Shown: in pieces, positions 44,601 through 54,346 of the stretch | Numbering within the stretch: position 1 is the stretch's first letter | Layout: each line of letters begins with the position of its first letter | Assembly: GCA_009829735.1 (NCBI GenBank) | Contig: CM020618.1 | Location: 19,825,346-19,889,345 of the forward strand | Reading direction: 5' to 3' | Source of the DNA: Pyropia yezoensis | Lineage: Eukaryota; Rhodophyta; Bangiophyceae; Bangiales; Bangiaceae | Length of the DNA stretch: 64,000 nt | The notes under the pieces: generated by a model | Databases searched by the model: none | What the model saw: the letters and a program-made list of their open reading frames with translations, nothing else | What the model was told of the DNA's origin: nothing | Translations under genes and position numbers: made by a program

Positions 44601-45358
44601 AGGTGGTGATGGACTCATCCCACGGCTCTGGGCACGCCCCCATGGACACTCTCTCTGAGACTGGTGCTGACGCGTGCCTCTCTTCGTGCCTCCTGTCGGG
44701 CCCGTCACCGCCAGTGTTGCGCCCCCCCCCCCCGCCGTCTGGCATGCCGGCGGCGGCGGTGGCGGCCGCCCTTGGCATGGCGTGCGACGCTACAGAGGAT
44801 TTCGCTGCCCCCACCAGCGCGTATGGCGACCATGGCGACGGCATGGGTGTCGGCGGGATGGTGTCCCTGGGCGCTGCCAGCCTTCATGGCTGTGCTCCGT
44901 CCGACATGGCTTTCTTGGAGGAGGCTGTCCGGGACCCGCTGCTCGAGTCTTGGATCTGTGGAGACTCCCTGACGGGCGGCCCGCCGCTGGGCGTGACCAC
45001 CGGCGGCGGTGCCGTCGGCGGCGGCGCGGGTGGGGCCGACGGTGGCGCGGGTGGGGCCGGCGGCGCCGGCGGCAGCGGCGGTGGTCGCGGCGGCGGCGGT
45101 GGTGGTGTAGGAAGCGGTGCCGGCAGCGGCGGCGTCGGCGGTGGCGGCAGTGGTAGCGGCGGCGCGCCGCTTGCCTCTGCCGCGTCGACGGCGGCTGTGG
45201 CCGCGGCGGTGGCGCTGGTGGATGAGGGGGCCCTCAAGGCACCTCTCGCGGCGGATGAGGACCACCCGTGGTTCTTTTTTGACGAGCCCCCGCCGTGCGG
45301 CCTGGACGATGCCGACGGCCTGGCGCAGCCGACGCGCGACTATGGGCGCCTCTTTTGA
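41627..45358 (+). CDS. Two-finger C2H2 zinc-finger protein, intron inside finger 1
   Basis: Exons are 41627-43146 and 43408-45358, giving 1156 residues. The donor is GCAA|GTAAGT and the acceptor CCTCAG|G; the junction rebuilds a Lys codon and puts the last zinc ligand of finger 1 in exon 2. Finger 1 ligands are Cys486, Cys491, His504 and His508 (spacing C-x4-C-x12-H-x3-H). The canonical linker TGETPYQ follows, then finger 2 with Cys516, Cys521, His534 and His539. Upstream is a region of Met-Gly-Gly repeats (about residues 245-300) and a basic patch (about 440-475). Downstream is 600 residues of Ala/Ser/Gly/Pro-rich sequence with an acidic Trp/Phe-containing C-terminus (DEDHPWFFFDEPP), which could be an activation segment. 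A sequence-specific transcription factor is likely; targets are unknown. Confidence 0.88.
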
Positions 45359-46123
45359 GCGGGCCCCCCAGGCCTCTTTGTGCTACTGGGGGGGGTCTTG
45401 CGCGATTGATACTGGGACTGAGGGGAGGGAGAAAGCAGGGATGGGGGGTGAGGGAAGAAGGAGCAGAGTGCGGGGGGGGGGGACAGAGGACAGGGGGAGA
45501 GTACGGTCGGCGACACCGCCGAGCATGCGTGCCCCGCGCGTGCGTGACCGCTCATCCGGCCATCTTAACACCATTTCTAACCTACCCACGTCGTCACGAA
45601 GGCGGTCCAGGGGTGGGCACCGCGGCACCGCCCTCTCCCCCTGCCCCAGACAGGAGAGTGGAGACGCACACCAAAGGAGCCACCGCGGTGGGATGATGAC
45701 CACCACCGCCTCCTGGCGGTGGAGACCCCAGACGCTTGCGGGAGGAGGATGAGAGTCACTGTGTGGACCAGATCCCGCATCGCGCGTGCAGGCGCGGCTG
45801 GTCACGAGGGGGTCTTGATGGCCCAATGAGCGGGAGGAGCCACCTCCCTGAAGAGTAGCAGCGCGGGCACTCCACGTGGGCGCCTGCCTTCGTCGTCGGC
45901 GGGCGTGTTCACAGCCCAGGAGCAGATCCGCTCCTCTTTCCCCGGCCAAGCCGCCCTCCCACCCCAATCCAGCCCTTCTGACCAACCTACCTTGCGCCCC
46001 CTTTCCCCTCTCTCCCGACCGACACCCTCCCCTCTCCCCCGACCGACCCTCTCCTTGCCCATTCCTCCCACTGGACTGACACCACCAATCTCCTTTCTGA
46101 CCCCCCCTAGGTTCCGACCGAGG
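45359..46123. other. Intergenic region
   Basis: This is the 3' flank of the zinc-finger gene and a pyrimidine-rich stretch (45930-46110) ending in a CCCCCCTAG that would be a good splice acceptor just before the next start codon. A first exon of the next gene may lie here. No other feature was seen. Confidence 0.45.
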
Positions 46124-47086
46124 ATGGGCGGAGGCGTCCCCACCCCCCCCCTGGTGGACATCCCCCCGGTTGCCCCCCCCCCCCCCCCCCCCCCCGTCGA
46201 GTTTTCCTCCTGGTCCGACTACCTGCGCCCGCTGCGGCCCGGCGAAACCCCCCCCCCCCCCCCCCCGAGCTCGCGCAGTGGGCCACCGAGACCGCCTACG
46301 CCGCCGCCCTGGGCGGCGTCTGGGGCGCCCGCACCTCCCTCGCCGCCGCCACCAGTGCGGGCGCCGCGACGGGTGCGCACGCCGCCGCCGCCGCGGCGTC
46401 GTCGGGGGTGCTCCTCACGGGCGGCCGCATCGCGGCGTTTGCGTCGGCCGTGTCGGCCACGCGGCTGGCGTTGGCGGCGGGCGGCGCGGGGCTCCCGCCG
46501 GCGGCGGCAACGACCGCGGCGGCGGCGGTGGTGGGCGCCGCCGCGGGGGGGGTGCTGGGGCGTGGGGGGGGGGGCGCCCGCGTGCGGCGGCGGTGGGGTG
46601 TGTCGCGGGGGGGTGCTGGGGGGGGTGGCTGCCGCGGCAGAGGCTGCCGCCGCCGCCGCCGTTGGCGCGCTCGAGGGTGCCCGGGGGGGGGGGGGGGGGG
46701 GGCGGCGGAGGCAGCCGCGGCAGCGGCGGCCGCACCCGACGCGACAGCGGCGGCGGTGGCAGACGGGGGGGGGGTGGGCGTGGCGGGCGTCATTGGCTCC
46801 ATGGAGGCGTCGCTGCGGGCACACCCGGCGGCGGTGGCACGGGCGGCGGGGACGGCGGGGGCGGCGGGAGGGGGAAAGGAAAGGGCTGGGGGGGGAGGGG
46901 GCAGCATCTGACATGCCAGAGCGGGAGGGGGGGGCGTTGGCCCCGGCGGTGGCGGACTATCTGGGGAGGGCGGCCGGCCGCTGCGCCGTTCGGCGCTGCG
47001 GCGTGGCGGCGGCGCCCCCTTCGCGCTGGCTGCTGTTGTCGAGCATGACAGCCATCCGTGGGGAAGAGGGTGGAGAAGAGAGGTAA
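46124..47086 (+). CDS. Possible PRAT (Tim17/Tim22/Tim23-like) membrane protein; frame changes at homopolymers
   Basis: The Met at 46124 starts a Pro-rich leader with EFSSWSDYLRPLRPGE. After a 20-C run, a different frame gives LAQWATETAYAAALGGVWGA, further Ala/Gly-rich hydrophobic segments, GGRIAAFASAVSATRLAL and AAVVGAAAGGVLG. The spacing of small residues, RxA and Gly pairs resembles the PRAT signature of mitochondrial and plastid import-channel proteins. Beyond the G runs near 46560 and 46680 the sensible sequence moves to other frames (GVLGGVAAAAEAAAA..., then VAGVIGSMEASLRAHPAAV) and probably ends at 47086. Each change falls exactly at a run of 8 or more identical bases, so run-length errors in the sequence are more likely than a pseudogene. 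Composition alone could mimic PRAT; confidence is low. Confidence 0.4.
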   Translation: MGGGVPTPPLVDIPPVAPPPPPPPVEFSSWSDYLRPLRPGETPPPPPPSSRSGPPRPPTPPPWAASGAPAPPSPPPPVRAPRRVRTPPPPRRRRGCSSRAAASRRLRRPCRPRGWRWRRAARGSRRRRQRPRRRRWWAPPRGGCWGVGGGAPACGGGGVCRGGVLGGVAAAAEAAAAAAVGALEGARGGGGGGRRRQPRQRRPHPTRQRRRWQTGGGWAWRASLAPWRRRCGHTRRRWHGRRGRRGRREGERKGLGGEGAASDMPEREGGALAPAVADYLGRAAGRCAVRRCGVAAAPPSRWLLLSSMTAIRGEEGGEER

Positions 47087-47408
47087 AGGTGGAAGGCGGG
47101 GCGCTGGGATGGTGTGTCCCCCTCAGGCGCTGTCCACGCTGAACGGCCGTCCTGGTGCCTCTTGTCTCCCCAAAAATGAACAGCGTCTACGTACAGTACA
47201 TTCACTGCGCAAGCCCTCTGCGGCCATGCAGCCAAACTCCTACGGCAGCGGGACCGCGCGGCACCCCCTCCCTTTGAGGGCAGACCTCCCCCCCACCCCT
47301 CTTAAAAAAAAACTCACCATCCAAAAATGGGTGCGACACGACCGCAACGGCCACAGCGCCAGCCCCCACCCCCCCCCACCCCTCCCACCCACGCTGGTGA
47401 CCCCACGC
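47087..47408. other. Convergent 3' flanks
   Basis: This is a short intergenic stretch between two convergently read genes. An A run at 47307-47315 and ordinary GC-rich sequence were seen; nothing else. Confidence 0.4.
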
Positions 47409-49442
47409 TCAGGGAGCAAAGCGAACACTGCGAGGGGCCTCCCCCGCCGCCCCTCCGCCGCCACTGGCGGCGCCCGCCGCGGCCGCTGCCTCCCCCCCGG
47501 CCCGGCGGCGTCGCCGCCGCCTCCGCCCCTCGCCGCCGCCGCCGCCGCCGCCCACCCCTGCCCCCTCAGCCTGCGCAGAGGCGGCGGCGGCGGCCGCTGC
47601 CGCAGCCGCTGCGACCGCCGCCGGGTCCACCCGCGCCGCCCACCCACGGTCGTGAGCGGCGGCAAGCTCCGCCAGCCGCACCCGCGCGCGGAGGCCCAGC
47701 GGCAGCGCGCCACAGGCAGAAGGCCAGGCCGCCGTAGTGGCGGCAGTGGCGGGGCGCCCCCCCGGCGGAAGAGGGGACGCCCCGCCCGCCGCGTCGATAG
47801 TGCGGCCGCCGGCGACACCACCGGCGCCACCACAGCCACCGGGGCAGCCGTCAGACAGGCAGCGGATGGCAGCAAAGGCGGCTGCCTCGGTGGACGCGGA
47901 AGCGGAAGCCCACAGCGCTGCACCGCCACCGGCCAGCAGTGCGACGAGCGCGTCGGCCGCGTCCTCCCGCGCCGCCATCGCCACCGTGGCCGCCGCCGCC
48001 ACCGAGGCGCCGACCAGCACGCCGCCGCCGCCACCGCTGCCCCCACCGCTGCCATGAGGGCCGCTCTCGCCGGCCGGCCTACCCGCAGCGGCTGCCAGCA
48101 AGGGACCCACCGCGGCGGCGCGGACGGCGGCGCCGCCCACCACCCGCGAAACCACAAGGTGCCCGACAAAGGCGGCCACGTTGGCCTCCCGCCGCCGCGC
48201 GCGGGCGGCGAGGACCGCCACATCCACTGCAGCAACGCGGCCGCCGGGGGAGCGCGTCGACCGGGCGGCCACGGCGGCGAGGGAGGCCGCCACATCCCGC
48301 GGGGGGGCCACCCCGCCCGCCACCGCCGCAGCGGTAAGGGAGGCGGCCAACGCAGAGAGCGCCACGGGGCGCACACCCGCCGCGGCGGTGGTGGCCGAGG
48401 CAGCAGCGGCGGAGGCGGCGGTTGTAGTGGTGGTGGCGGTGGTGGTGGCGGTCGTCGGGGGGAGGATGGCGCGGCGCGGCGCGGCGACGCGCCCGTCCGC
48501 AGAGCCACGGCCGAGGGAGATACCCCACGGCCACGGCGTCGGCGGGGCCGCACGGGCGGCGGCTACCTCGGCGTCGGCGGCCGCCGCCAGTGCGCGCAGC
48601 CGCGCGGCAACACCCCCGCCGCCCGATACGGCCGCCACCTCTGCAAAGAGGGTGGCCAGCAACAGCGCCCGGATGCTCGGCACCGCCCCCCGTGGCGGCG
48701 GCGGCAGCAGGGGCGGGGAAGGGGTCACGGTAGCGCCCCCGCCGGTAGGCGGCCCCGCAGTCCCGGCGAGCGGTGGCGCCCGCTGCCCCGGTGCTTCGGT
48801 CAGCGGGCCGGTGCCACAAAACCAGGCCGCCACGCGGGCGTAGACGGGGAGGAAGAGCTCTCCATCCGATAGGGCGGCGGTGAGCTCGGTCACCACCGCC
48901 AGCCCATCGGCAGCCGACGCCACTCGCGCCGCGACCGCGTCGAGTACAAGCGTGACGCTCGAGAACTTGGCCGCGCTCACCTTGTTGAGCGCCACCCGCG
49001 TCGCGCGCCCGACCGCCACGGACGACGGTAATGGGGGAGGGGGGGGGGGAGAGCATCTCCGCTATCACTGTCGTCGCTGCCGTCGCTGCCGTCGTCGCTA
49101 CCGACATGCGCATTCGCCAAGGCAAGCGTCACGGCGGGGGCGGCGGCTTGTCCAACGAGGGTGGCCACGACCCCTCCTGGGGCGCGACGAGGACGCCAGG
49201 CAACAGCATTCACATCTGCTGGCACCGCCATCCCTGCACGGGGAGGGAGGGCGGGGGGATGGAGGTCGGGGTGGCAAACGCTCGGCGACAGCGGGTTCCG
49301 GATGGGTGACTTGGTCGCTGGCCTGCTCGGCACGCTGGGCTGCTTGTTGGAGGCGACGGGCTTCTGCGTTCCACGTGGCCAGCCGGACCCAGTTGGCCGC
49401 CTGAAACGCAGCCGCGAAAGTGGGCGCATCGCTGAACAGCAT
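47409..49442 (-). CDS. MIF4G-domain protein (eIF4G-like), frame uncertain near the 5' end
   Basis: The clean part is 49019-47409 (536 codons). It opens with ATRVALNKVSAAKFSSVTL, matching the start of MIF4G domains (LNKLTxEKF in eIF4G), and continues with ELFLPVYARVAAWF, the FCPMYAQLC position of eIF4G. Long Ala-rich helices, as expected for HEAT-like repeats, follow to a basic Arg run and Gly/Ala tail. Upstream the coding-like sequence lies in other frames: NWVRLATWNAEARRLQQAA from the Met at 49442, then VNAVAWRPRRAPGG and an Asp/Ser-rich segment, with changes at G/C-rich runs near 49245 and 49041-49052. Introns or run-length errors could explain them. MIF4G proteins act in translation initiation, splicing or mRNA decay as scaffolds for eIF4A-type helicases. 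Which member this is cannot be told. It is divergent from UBA2. Confidence 0.6.
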
Positions 49443-49746
49443 TTCATCGCCACGAACAGAATTTATACAATGCAAGTCTGTAAGTACGTCTCGCCCACAG
49501 AAGCGCGCCAACATCCGGGTGCCCCGCCATACGCGGCGCCGGCTCAGGTGGTTCGACGCGGGATTGGGGGCGTGCACATGCGACCTAGCAGCGAACCGGT
49601 CGGGACTACCCGACGCGTATCCGACCGGTGGCGTCCTCGCGACGCTTCTCCCCGCCCGGTCCGTGGCTGCTTTTCTTGTCTCGAGCAGCTGAGGCACCAG
49701 CGTTGCCTCCTCGAGTCGTTCCCCCTCACGACCCTGCCGAGGCGCC
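49443..49746. promoter_or_regulatory. Putative bidirectional promoter between the MIF4G gene and UBA2
   Basis: About 300 bp separate the two divergent start codons. The segment is less GC-rich at 49440-49490 (ATTTATACAATGCAAG) than the genes on either side. No TATA box or known element could be assigned with confidence. Confidence 0.4.
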
Positions 49747-51954
49747 ATGGCTGCGTCTGTGGGCTTCACGCCCTCTGCGGGTTTGGACCTGGCCTTTGGT
49801 GACGGCGCCGGCGCTGCCGTTGCCCGTGCCAAGCTGCTCGTGGTCGGCGCTGGGGGTATTGGGTGCGAGCTGCTCAAGAACTTGGCGGCCACGGGCTTCC
49901 GCGGCGTCGCGCTCATTGACCTGGACACCATTGACGTATCCAACCTCAACCGCCAGTTCCTTTTTCGCCGCCGCCACGTGGGTGCGCCCAAGGCAGACAC
50001 CGCAGCGGCTCAGGTGGAGACTCTGGTGCCGGGTGCGGCCGTTGAACCACGGGTGGGTAATATCAAGGACAAGGCGTTTGATGCCGACTACTTTCGGGGC
50101 TTTGACGTGGTGCTCAACGCACTGGACAATGTGGAGGCGCGGCGGCATGTCAACCGCATGTGTCTTGGCGCGAGCGTGCCGCTAGTGGACAGCGGTAGCA
50201 CCGGCTACAACGGCCACGTCGCTGTCATCAAGGGGGGCGTTACCGAGTGCTACGACTGTACGCCCAAGGCCGCCCAAAAGGTGTACGCCGTGTGCACCAT
50301 CCGCAGCACGCCAGAAAAGCCGGTACACTGTGTGGTGTGGGCCAAAGCGCTCTTTGACCTCATGTTTGGGCCCGAGGACGCGTCCAATGTGCTCGCTGAC
50401 TTGGACGGAGGGGGGATCCACGCCTCGACTGAGGGAGAGGCTGCCGCGGAGGGTGCAGAGGCGGGGGCAGCGGCCTCATCGGCGGCGAATGGGAATGGTG
50501 GCGCCGCTGCAACGGGTGACGCCAGACTACCCGATGCGGACGTCACGCCGGCCACTGGGTCCGCCGCCCAGGCAGCCTCTGCTGTTGCAGGGTTGGCGGC
50601 AGAAAAGGCTTCTGGCGCTGACGGGGACCCCACATCGGTCGAGAAGGACGACGCCAAGCGGGTGCGCTACGACGGCTCTGAGGCGCCCGACGCGTTTGTC
50701 ACCCGCGTCGCCCACCGGGTCTTTCACGCGGACATTGCAGAGCAGGCGGCGATGGCGGACCTGTGGAAGAAGCGTGAGCCGCCGACACCGCTTGATGTGG
50801 CTGCGCTGGCCGCGGCGGCGGCGGCTGGCGATGGCCCGTCAGCGGGCCTCCAGGCCGCCGCCTCAGCCGGCACGCTCAACCTCCTTTCTCAGACCCCCTG
50901 GGATGCGTCGGCCTCGGCGGCGGTCCTGCTCGGCACCCTCACGCGCCTCGTGACCACCCGCGCCGCCTCGTTTGGCTCCCTCACCTTTGACAAGGATGAT
51001 GCGGATGCGCTGGCATTTGTAACGGCGGCGTCCAACCTCCGCTCTGCCGCGTACGGGGTGCCGCTGCAGTCACCCTGGGCGGCCAAGGGCATTGCTGGCA
51101 ACATCGTGCACGCGATTGCCACCACCAACGCTGTCGTTGCGGGGCTATTGACGCTGGAGGCTGTCAAGGTGGTGGCCGCTGCGGCAGTGGCGGGTGGCGA
51201 CCTTGCGGCTACCCGGAGCGTCTTTGTGCTGAAGGAGCCGTCTGGGGATGGCGCCAAGGGGCGCCCCCGGCGGCTGTGTGTGCCGGAGCGCCTTGCCCCA
51301 CCAGCTCCCTCGTGTTACGTGTGCTCGTCGGGTCAGCTCGCACTACGGGTCGACACCGCCACGTTTACGCTGCGGACGCTCGTGGAGGGCGTCCTGCGCG
51401 GTGAGCTGGGTGTCCTTGAGCCGCAAGTGTCCGTGTCGGGCCCGGGCGACTACCACAACACTCTCTTTGAGTGTGGCGAAGGCCTCGAGGCGGACGAGGT
51501 GGCCACCTACGAGGCCGCCCTCGACACTCCCCTGGCTGACCTCCGCGTTGGCCACGGCGCGGCGGTGGGCGTGGAGGACTTTGCGCAGGCCCTTAAAGTG
51601 ACGCTCCACGTCGCTCACGTGGAGGGTGGCTTTGACGAGGAGGCCCACCCGCGGGCGTGGGAGGTGGTAGGGCGGCCGCCGGCGGCCACAGCCGTCGCCG
51701 CCCCGGCCGCGGCCGACGCGACGCCGGCCAGCGCGGCGGCGCCGGCCGAAGACGCAGACGAGCTGTCTATTGTCGAGGCTGTGCCGGCGGTGACGGCGCC
51801 CGCCGCCGGGGCGACGCCCCTCAAGAAGCGCCCCCGCGACAGTGCCGCGGAGGCTGAAGCCGGGGTCGCCAAAAAGGCCAAGACCGTCGTGGCCGGTGGT
51901 GATGGCGGGGGGGGAGGGGCGGCGGACGACGGCGACATCCTCACCATCGACTGA
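49747..51954 (+). CDS. UBA2: SUMO-activating enzyme subunit 2 (UBA2/SAE2)
   Basis: This is a single exon of 735 residues. It is the catalytic half of the heterodimeric SUMO E1: with SAE1 it adenylates SUMO, takes it onto a cysteine as a thioester and passes it to UBC9, mainly in the nucleus. Seen: the nucleotide-binding loop GAGGIGC at 34-40; DLDTIDVSNLNRQFLF at 58-73; ALDNVEARRHVN at 125-136; zinc ligands ECYDC (Cys168, Cys171) paired with SCYVC downstream; and the catalytic site AVCTIRSTPEKP with Cys183, followed by HCVVWAK as in human UBA2. A linker of about 85 Ala/Gly-rich residues (220-305) is inserted in the catalytic-Cys region. The ubiquitin-fold domain lies near 540-640, and the tail has a basic nuclear-localisation signal (LKKRPRD, KKAK) in an acidic, low-complexity context, where the family carries one too. 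The start is chosen for its position 26 residues before the ATP-binding strand. Confidence 0.97.
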   Translation: MAASVGFTPSAGLDLAFGDGAGAAVARAKLLVVGAGGIGCELLKNLAATGFRGVALIDLDTIDVSNLNRQFLFRRRHVGAPKADTAAAQVETLVPGAAVEPRVGNIKDKAFDADYFRGFDVVLNALDNVEARRHVNRMCLGASVPLVDSGSTGYNGHVAVIKGGVTECYDCTPKAAQKVYAVCTIRSTPEKPVHCVVWAKALFDLMFGPEDASNVLADLDGGGIHASTEGEAAAEGAEAGAAASSAANGNGGAAATGDARLPDADVTPATGSAAQAASAVAGLAAEKASGADGDPTSVEKDDAKRVRYDGSEAPDAFVTRVAHRVFHADIAEQAAMADLWKKREPPTPLDVAALAAAAAAGDGPSAGLQAAASAGTLNLLSQTPWDASASAAVLLGTLTRLVTTRAASFGSLTFDKDDADALAFVTAASNLRSAAYGVPLQSPWAAKGIAGNIVHAIATTNAVVAGLLTLEAVKVVAAAAVAGGDLAATRSVFVLKEPSGDGAKGRPRRLCVPERLAPPAPSCYVCSSGQLALRVDTATFTLRTLVEGVLRGELGVLEPQVSVSGPGDYHNTLFECGEGLEADEVATYEAALDTPLADLRVGHGAAVGVEDFAQALKVTLHVAHVEGGFDEEAHPRAWEVVGRPPAATAVAAPAAADATPASAAAPAEDADELSIVEAVPAVTAPAAGATPLKKRPRDSAAEAEAGVAKKAKTVVAGGDGGGGGAADDGDILTID

Positions 51955-52772
51955 GCGCGGGTTTTCTTTCTTTTTTGCGCTTTTTTTCCCGCTGCTCTGC
52001 TGCGCGCACCGTGCCAGCAAACCAAAGGGCGCTGGTGAAGGGGGCGGGCGGTGGCGGAAGGGAGGGGCAGACGCGACTGGGGCGACTCAGGGACCACAGT
52101 AGCCACACCCCTCACTTGTGCTTCCGACCTGCCCATGCAAGCCGTGCGGCGCCCGCGAGGTGGGCAGAGGGCGCCTCGTTCCCGCGTCGCATCGGCGCGA
52201 CGGTGCGCGCGTCGTCGAAAGCCACCAGTCCGTGCGCGCCGCGCGGCGCAGCGCGACAACGCCCGCCCAGGTCCGCCGTGGAGGGCTAAGGCACGCCGCC
52301 GCTGTCGCCACCGCTGCCGCCGCCGACGTCGGCCGATGCGCACGGGCGGCCAAACCCCGGCGGCGGCACCCTACACGCTTGCCCGCCTGCCCGCCTCTGC
52401 CGGTTAGGACGGAAAGCGGGCTCACCACTGCCCGCCACCGGCATGCGCTCCGCCCCCCCCGGTCCCTCACGCACCCACACAGTCCGTCGCTGCCAATGGC
52501 GGCGGCCGACGCCGCGGCGACCAGCGCATCCACCACCGCCATGTGAGCGGCGGAGAGGTAGATGACTGGGGAGTGCGCGCCGCCACCCCAATACGCGCCC
52601 GCTCCCTCAGGCACCCCCGTACTCCCGCCGCCGCTCCTCCCCACCGGCACGCACACCCCCTTCCATCCACTGCCCTCCTCCCCACCCCCACCCCTCAAGT
52701 GCCAGCACAGTACACCCCATTCGAGACCGCCGGGGGTACACTGGCGGGCACACACCCGACGGGGGCGACGCC
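51955..52772. other. Convergent 3' flanks of UBA2 and WDR82
   Basis: T-rich sequence directly after the UBA2 stop (51962-51988) probably serves 3'-end formation. 52100-52770 is GC-rich. Minus-strand frames such as MAVVDALVAAASAAAIG near 52540 are short and unrecognised. No gene was called. Confidence 0.45.
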
Positions 52773-54346
52773 TCATCCCACTCGCGGGGCGGGCTCGTCC
52801 GCGGGGAAAGTCCAAAACACAACGTTTTGGCACGCCGACGCCATCATGGCGTACTTGGGGTTCCACTGCCGCCGGCGTTGCGGCAGACGTGGGGCCGCGA
52901 CGTGCCACACACAGGGCGTGCGTGGCACGACAAAAGCGAACACAAGAGAAAAAAGCGAGCAAAGAGAAAGGAAAAGTATTATTGAGAAGGGGTAAGACGG
53001 CACAACCACACCAACCAGGCGTTCGAACGAAGTGTGAGAGCACCAAAAGGCAAGAAAAAAAGCACCGCTACGTCAGTTCAGTGCATACGTCCGCTGCGGC
53101 AGTCGCCTCAGCCGCCGCGGTCGCCACTTGCATCCCTCCCACACATCCTCCGGGAAGCTGATCGCATCCCACCCCCATCCCCCACCCCATGTGTGGCCCA
53201 GCTGCGCCCTCCCTTCCCCCACCACCACGGTCAGCAACGGCCTCCCCTACTGTCGTTTCGACGGCGCTCTCTCCCTTCCCTCACCTCCGCCACCACCCAA
53301 CGTACCTTAACACACCCCACGACGGTGGCGTGTCCACCCAGGCGGGCTACCTCCCGCCGACCGGCCACGCTCCACACCACCACCTCCCCCCCCGCGGTGC
53401 CAGCCAGCACGTACGCGCCGTCGGGGGTAAATGACGCCTCCATTACGAGCCCTTCCACTTCGGCGGGGACGCCCCCTGCAGGGGGACCGGCACCACCAAG
53501 GACTGGTGGAGCAAGCGCCCCCCCCCCTGGAGCCCCGCCCCCCCCCACCGCCACCTCGTCCAAAAAGACGCCCGTGAAAGCGTCGTACAGGCGCCCACCC
53601 CCCCCGACACTCGTCAGCAACAGCGCCTTGCCGTCGGCCGAAAAAGACAGGCGCCCCACCTCAGCGGCAGTCTCGCGCATGAGGAGGGTGCAAAACGGGC
53701 CGCCCTCGTACTTGCGCACGTCGTACAGACGCACCGACTGGGCGGCGGCGGCGTCAGACTGGGCCACCCCCACCACCAGCCCCGCAGCGTCAAACGACAC
53801 GGCCGGGCGGCCACGGAGGCCCCGCAGCACCCCCCGGGCGGTGGGAGACCGCAGGTCCCACAGCCGAACGCTCCCGTCGAGCGACGCTGACAGCATCGCA
53901 TCGTCGACGGGGGACACCCCGACCGACGTGACGCCCGCGGTGTGGCCGCCATAAGCCTGCGTGTATGCGGCGGCGTGGAGGTCCAGCGACCGCAGTGCAT
54001 CGTCAACAGGGGTGGTGGCGGCGGTCACCACCACCCCCGGGGCATGCGTAAACGCTACCGCCCCAGCGCCGTGCTTCTTAACAGGGATGCTCTTAGGCGT
54101 GCCCCCCGTCAGCACCGAGTGCACCGCCACCGTCGCGTCGGCGGCGGCCGTGACCGCCAAGGTGCCGTCCGGGGAAAAGGCCAGGTCTGACACCCGCTTC
54201 GCATGCGATTTGAGTACCCGCCCCCTGCCGAGACGAGGGAAAAGGCTGTCCACCAGGCCAACGGGGGGGCGCGTGTCACGGGGGGGGGGGACGAGGACGG
54301 TGCTGGGAGTGACGGGGGGGGTGGGAGCAGATAGACCGGACATCAT
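52773..54346 (-). CDS. WDR82: WDR82/Swd2-like WD40-repeat protein, two exons
   Basis: Exons on the minus strand are 54346-53306 and 52865-52773, giving 377 residues. The intron runs from GTACGT to GGCAG and lies between codons (GCVK, then WNPKYAMM). WDR82/Swd2 is a beta-propeller subunit of Set1/COMPASS histone H3K4 methyltransferase and of PP1-containing termination complexes. Seen in the order of human WDR82: LKSHAKRVSDLAFSPDGTLAV (first blade), VAFTHAPGVVVTA, GVSPVDDAMLSASLDGSVRLW with DLRSPTARGVLRG, VRLYDVRKYEGGPFCT, LEASFTPDG-type MEASFTPDGAYVLAG, and the diagnostic last blade SACQNVVFW (human SACSNMAFW). Gly-rich insertions make it longer than the usual 310-330 residues. A second ATG lies immediately after the first. 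Confidence 0.95.

Noticed and set aside
47240-48872. Long plus and minus frames overlapping the MIF4G gene
   Set aside because: They are shadows of the Ala-rich minus-strand coding sequence; the MIF4G-like start and helical pattern are in one minus frame only.
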